This document shows positions 33,714-36,063 of a DNA stretch of 36,063 bases, piece by piece. This stretch comes from CAIOZW01 sp049317725 (GTDB taxonomy: Bacteria > Acidobacteriota > Blastocatellia > RBC074), in NCBI GenBank assembly GCA_049317725.1, contig JBMOHS010000016.1, forward strand, positions 1 to 36,063, read 5' to 3'. Both the position numbers and the translations under genes were made by a program. Positions within the stretch are counted from its first letter, which is position 1; every line of letters starts with the position of its first letter. Below the pieces are notes generated by a model that searched no databases, had not been told where the DNA came from, and saw only the letters and a list, made by a program, of their open reading frames with translations.

Positions 33714-34487
33714 ATGAAGGCGGTTCTACTCGCCGGAGGATTGGGGACACGCATTTCCGAGGAGACCCACCTCAAGCCAAAACCGATGATCGAGATTGGG
33801 GGCCGACCGCTCCTCTGGCACATTCTCAAGATCTATTCCCGCCACGGAGTCAACGACTTCATCATCTGTTGTGGATACAAGGGGTATACGATCAAGGAGT
33901 ACTTCGCCAACTATTTTCTGCATATGTCGGACGTGACGTTTGACATGTCCACCAACCAGATGGAGGTCCACCAGCGGAAGGCAGAGCCCTGGCGGGTCAC
34001 GCTGATCGATACCGGGGAACAGACCCAGACGGGAGGTCGCCTCAAGCGAGTGGCCCCGTACCTTGTCGGCGAGCCGGCCTTCTGTTTCACCTACGGAGAT
34101 GGGCTGAGTGACGTCGATATTGGATCCTTGATCGCATTTCACGAGTCCCACGGAAGGTGGGCGACCGTCACTGCCGTGACACCACCCGGGCGATATGGGG
34201 CCATTGAGCAGGACGGGCCGACCGTCACTGCCTTTCTTGAAAAGCCACGCGGGGACGGAGGATTGATCAATGGCGGGTTCTTTGTCCTCTCCCCCCGCTG
34301 TCTCGATCTGATCGAAGGGGATGAGACCTCATGGGAGGGCAGCACCATGCCCAAGCTTGCAGCAGAGCGTCAGTTGATGGCCTTCGAGTACAAGGGATTC
34401 TGGCAGCCGATGGACACCCTCCGCGAAAAGAACTACCTCGAGCAGCTATGGGCCTCCGGGCAGGCCCCTTGGAAGACTTGGGAGTGA
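33714..34487 (+). CDS. rfbF: Glucose-1-phosphate cytidylyltransferase
   Basis: A 257-residue nucleotidyltransferase that makes CDP-glucose from CTP and glucose 1-phosphate, the first step to CDP-dideoxy/deoxy sugars. The nucleotide-binding signature LLAGGLGTRISEET is at 5-18 with the PKPM site at 22-25, and FTYGDGLSD, NGGFFVL and FWQPMDT are typical of RfbF. The ATG at 33714 starts exactly at the family N-terminus. Its TGA (34485-34487) overlaps the GTG used by rfbG, indicating tight coupling. Confidence 0.95.
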   Translation: MKAVLLAGGLGTRISEETHLKPKPMIEIGGRPLLWHILKIYSRHGVNDFIICCGYKGYTIKEYFANYFLHMSDVTFDMSTNQMEVHQRKAEPWRVTLIDTGEQTQTGGRLKRVAPYLVGEPAFCFTYGDGLSDVDIGSLIAFHESHGRWATVTAVTPPGRYGAIEQDGPTVTAFLEKPRGDGGLINGGFFVLSPRCLDLIEGDETSWEGSTMPKLAAERQLMAFEYKGFWQPMDTLREKNYLEQLWASGQAPWKTWE

Positions 34488-35563
34488 CTGTGGATAATCC
34501 ATCGGCCGATTTTTGGACGGGGAAGCGGGTCCTGGTGACGGGCCATACCGGCTTCAAGGGGGGCTGGCTGACTCTCTGGCTGGCGCAGCTTGGGGCAGAT
34601 GTTTGGGGAGTCGCCCTGGCTCCAAAGACCAAGCCGAACCTCTTCGAGGCGGCCGGAATCGAGCGGCACTGCCAGCATACCGTCGTCGACATCCTCAATC
34701 GTCAAGCGCTCTGGGACTCCATCTGCGAGGCCCGTCCGGAGATCGTTTTTCATCTCGCCGCCCAGCCCCTGGTGCGGGAGTCCTACCAACATCCCGTTGA
34801 GACTTATGCTACCAATGTCCTGGGAACAGTCCACGTTCTCGAGGCTGCCCGGCAAGTCGGGACGGTTCGGGCGATCGTCAATGTGACGACGGACAAATGC
34901 TATGAGAACCGCGAGTGGGTCTGGGGCTATCGTGAGGACGAGCCCATGGGGGGCCACGATCCTTACAGCAGCAGCAAAGGCTGCTCCGAGCTGGTGACCA
35001 GCGCCTACCGTCGCTCTTTCATGCGCGAGGCCAACATTGCGCTGGCCTCGGCGCGGGCGGGCAATGTCATCGGAGGCGGCGACTGGGCCACCGATCGGCT
35101 CATTCCCGATCTCCTCCGGGCGCTTGCCAAGGGGGACCCAGCCCTGATCCGCTACCCCCAGGCAATTCGCCCCTGGCAGCACGTCCTGGAACCCTTGTCG
35201 GGCTATTTGACGTTGGCGCGGCGCCTCTACGAAGATGGGCAAGCTTTTGCGGAAGCCTGGAATTTCAGCCCCACGGAGGAGGACGCGCGCCCCGTTCATT
35301 GGATCGCCGACTACTTGACGCGGGCCTGGGGGGAGGGAGCCGGCTGGGTTCAGGACGGTGGCAATCACCCCCACGAGGCCACCTACCTCAAGTTGGATAG
35401 CTCGAAGGCCCGGGCTCGATTGGGCTGGCGTCCCCGCTGGTCACTCCCTGTCGCGCTCGACCGGATCGTCGCTTGGCATCGCGCCTGCCTCGATGGGGCT
35501 GATCTGGCCGCCACCTGCCTCGCCCAAATTCGGGAATACGCCTCAGGTGAAGCAGGCATTTGA
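34484..35563 (+). CDS. rfbG: CDP-glucose 4,6-dehydratase
   Basis: A 359-residue short-chain dehydrogenase/reductase that converts CDP-glucose to CDP-4-dehydro-6-deoxyglucose with bound NAD. The glycine-rich loop TGHTGFKG is at 19-26, the TTDK motif at 135-138 and the catalytic YxxxK pair is Y161 and K165 (DPYSSSKG). The GTG at 34484 overlaps the rfbF stop by four bases; a second GTG at 34490 has GGGAG five bases upstream and is as likely. Both give a family-typical N-terminus. No 3-dehydrase (RfbH) or other later-pathway gene follows within the window. Confidence 0.95.
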   Translation: MTVDNPSADFWTGKRVLVTGHTGFKGGWLTLWLAQLGADVWGVALAPKTKPNLFEAAGIERHCQHTVVDILNRQALWDSICEARPEIVFHLAAQPLVRESYQHPVETYATNVLGTVHVLEAARQVGTVRAIVNVTTDKCYENREWVWGYREDEPMGGHDPYSSSKGCSELVTSAYRRSFMREANIALASARAGNVIGGGDWATDRLIPDLLRALAKGDPALIRYPQAIRPWQHVLEPLSGYLTLARRLYEDGQAFAEAWNFSPTEEDARPVHWIADYLTRAWGEGAGWVQDGGNHPHEATYLKLDSSKARARLGWRPRWSLPVALDRIVAWHRACLDGADLAATCLAQIREYASGEAGI

Positions 35564-35813
35564 TCCGGCGGTCATCGTCGACCCGGCAAGTGATCTACAC
35601 TCGGCTCCAAGCAAGCACACAGAGAAGACAGCAGAGAGGAAATAGACGAGAGGGAGGGGCATCGGGGCGCTCGTGTAATGCGCTGCTCGGAGAACCCTGC
35701 GGGGAAGCCATCCCGACCGACTGATCACCCTCCCCTCCACTGACTGCGAAGAGGTCCCAAGCCCCCCAGAATCCACGCTCGGAGACGTCGAGCCTCCTCC
35801 ACGACGAATGTCC

Positions 35814-35839
35814 GTAGGGGCACCCCTTGTGGGTGCCCT
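35814..35839. repeat. GTAGGGGC-type hairpin repeat, copy 1
   Basis: GTA followed by GGGGCACCC (35817-35825), loop CTTGT, then GGGTGCCCT. Stem of 8 bp plus a G-U pair. The second copy at 36035-36060 shares the layout and loop. Confidence 0.75.
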
Positions 35840-35934
35840 TCTCCTGGTAGCGGTCCGTTCACCAAAACCAGGGCCGGCACAAGGCCTGTCCCTGCAGACT
35901 TTGGACATTTCGTGCCAAAAAGGGATCTTGTGGA

Positions 35935-36005
35935 ATGGAGAATGGAGAATGGGGTAAATGGAGAATGGAGAATGGAGAATGGAGAATGGGGTAAATGGAG
36001 AATGG
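35935..36005. repeat. ATGGAGA heptamer tandem array
   Basis: Units of ATGGAGA: two, then ATGGGGTAA, then four, then ATGGGGTAA, then one and a partial ATGG. The second half looks like a copy of the first with two more units, suggesting slippage growth. Confidence 0.9.
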
Positions 36006-36034
36006 CGATCGTTTCAACACGGCCGGTGTGAGTT

Positions 36035-36060
36035 GTAGGGGCAACCCTTGTGGTTGCCCC
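36035..36060. repeat. GTAGGGGC-type hairpin repeat, copy 2
   Basis: GTA followed by GGGGCAACC (36038-36046), loop CTTGT, then GGTTGCCCC (36052-36060): a perfect 9-bp stem. Compared with copy 1, one stem pair changes from C-G to A-T on both arms, keeping the structure. Confidence 0.75.
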
Positions 36061-36063
36061 ATC

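Larger units (their letters stand above)
35564..36063. other. Non-coding end of the window with repeats
   Basis: A 500-base stretch to the window edge after rfbG. Open frames here are low-complexity shadows. It holds two copies of a GTAGGGGC-type hairpin and a heptamer tandem array, described separately. The next gene of the rfb cluster, if present, is outside. Confidence 0.6.

Noticed and set aside
35543..35908. 121-codon minus-strand frame after rfbG
   Set aside because: Arg/Thr-rich, covers a hairpin repeat, no ribosome site.

Overview
The window is GC-rich bacterial chromosome and nearly fully coding. I infer a Gram-negative member of the Acidobacteriota with low-to-moderate confidence; Planctomycetota-like or Verrucomicrobiota-like relatives are possible. 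The main clues are a very long TonB-dependent receptor with an N-terminal carboxypeptidase-regulatory-like domain and a C-terminal aromatic residue (the type expanded in Acidobacteria), and two gene pairs encoding PSCyt1/DUF1549/DUF1553 and DUF1501 proteins. A GTP-type PEP carboxykinase and a UPF0182 membrane protein are also present. No rRNA, tRNA, phage, CRISPR array or intact insertion sequence was recognised.

Layout. 1-5.6 kb: a phospholipase D-like protein and a large UPF0182 membrane protein on the minus strand, then a small DUF4230-like membrane-anchored protein on the plus strand. 5.6-10.4 kb: minus-strand operon of a cytochrome/DUF1549/LamG/DUF1553 protein followed by a DUF1501 protein. 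10.9-13.5 kb: plus-strand gene for a nuclease-like domain fused to a ParA/MinD ATPase, then a multi-pass acyltransferase-like protein. 13.5-17.3 kb: minus-strand TonB receptor with strong terminator hairpins, one of which may end a separate small RNA. 17.6-19.6 kb: a GT-C glycosyltransferase and a small membrane protein. 19.6-25.2 kb: minus-strand Mg-type P-ATPase, exported catalase-peroxidase (KatG) and a PerR-type regulator, forming a peroxide-response locus whose regulator seems to have a self-overlapping operator and a leaderless start. 25.3-26.1 kb: an exported L,D-transpeptidase gene broken by an in-frame TGA. 26.3-31.2 kb: the second DUF1549/DUF1553 plus DUF1501 operon, with a third small gene. 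31.4-33.3 kb: PEP carboxykinase. 33.7-35.6 kb: rfbF-rfbG, making CDP-4-dehydro-6-deoxyglucose for surface polysaccharide. 35.6-36.1 kb: a non-coding region with two covarying hairpin repeats and a heptamer minisatellite.

The window mostly concerns the cell envelope and periplasm: polymer uptake (TonB receptor), two exported heme/TAT-type systems of unresolved function, peroxide defence in the periplasm, peptidoglycan cross-linking (now broken), and nucleotide-sugar supply. The least ordinary protein is the nuclease-ParA fusion. The clearest anomalies are the TGA-interrupted transpeptidase and the leaderless perR promoter-operator. I found no complete, convincingly new multi-gene system. All calls rest on reading the sequence and on recalled family knowledge; no searches were run.
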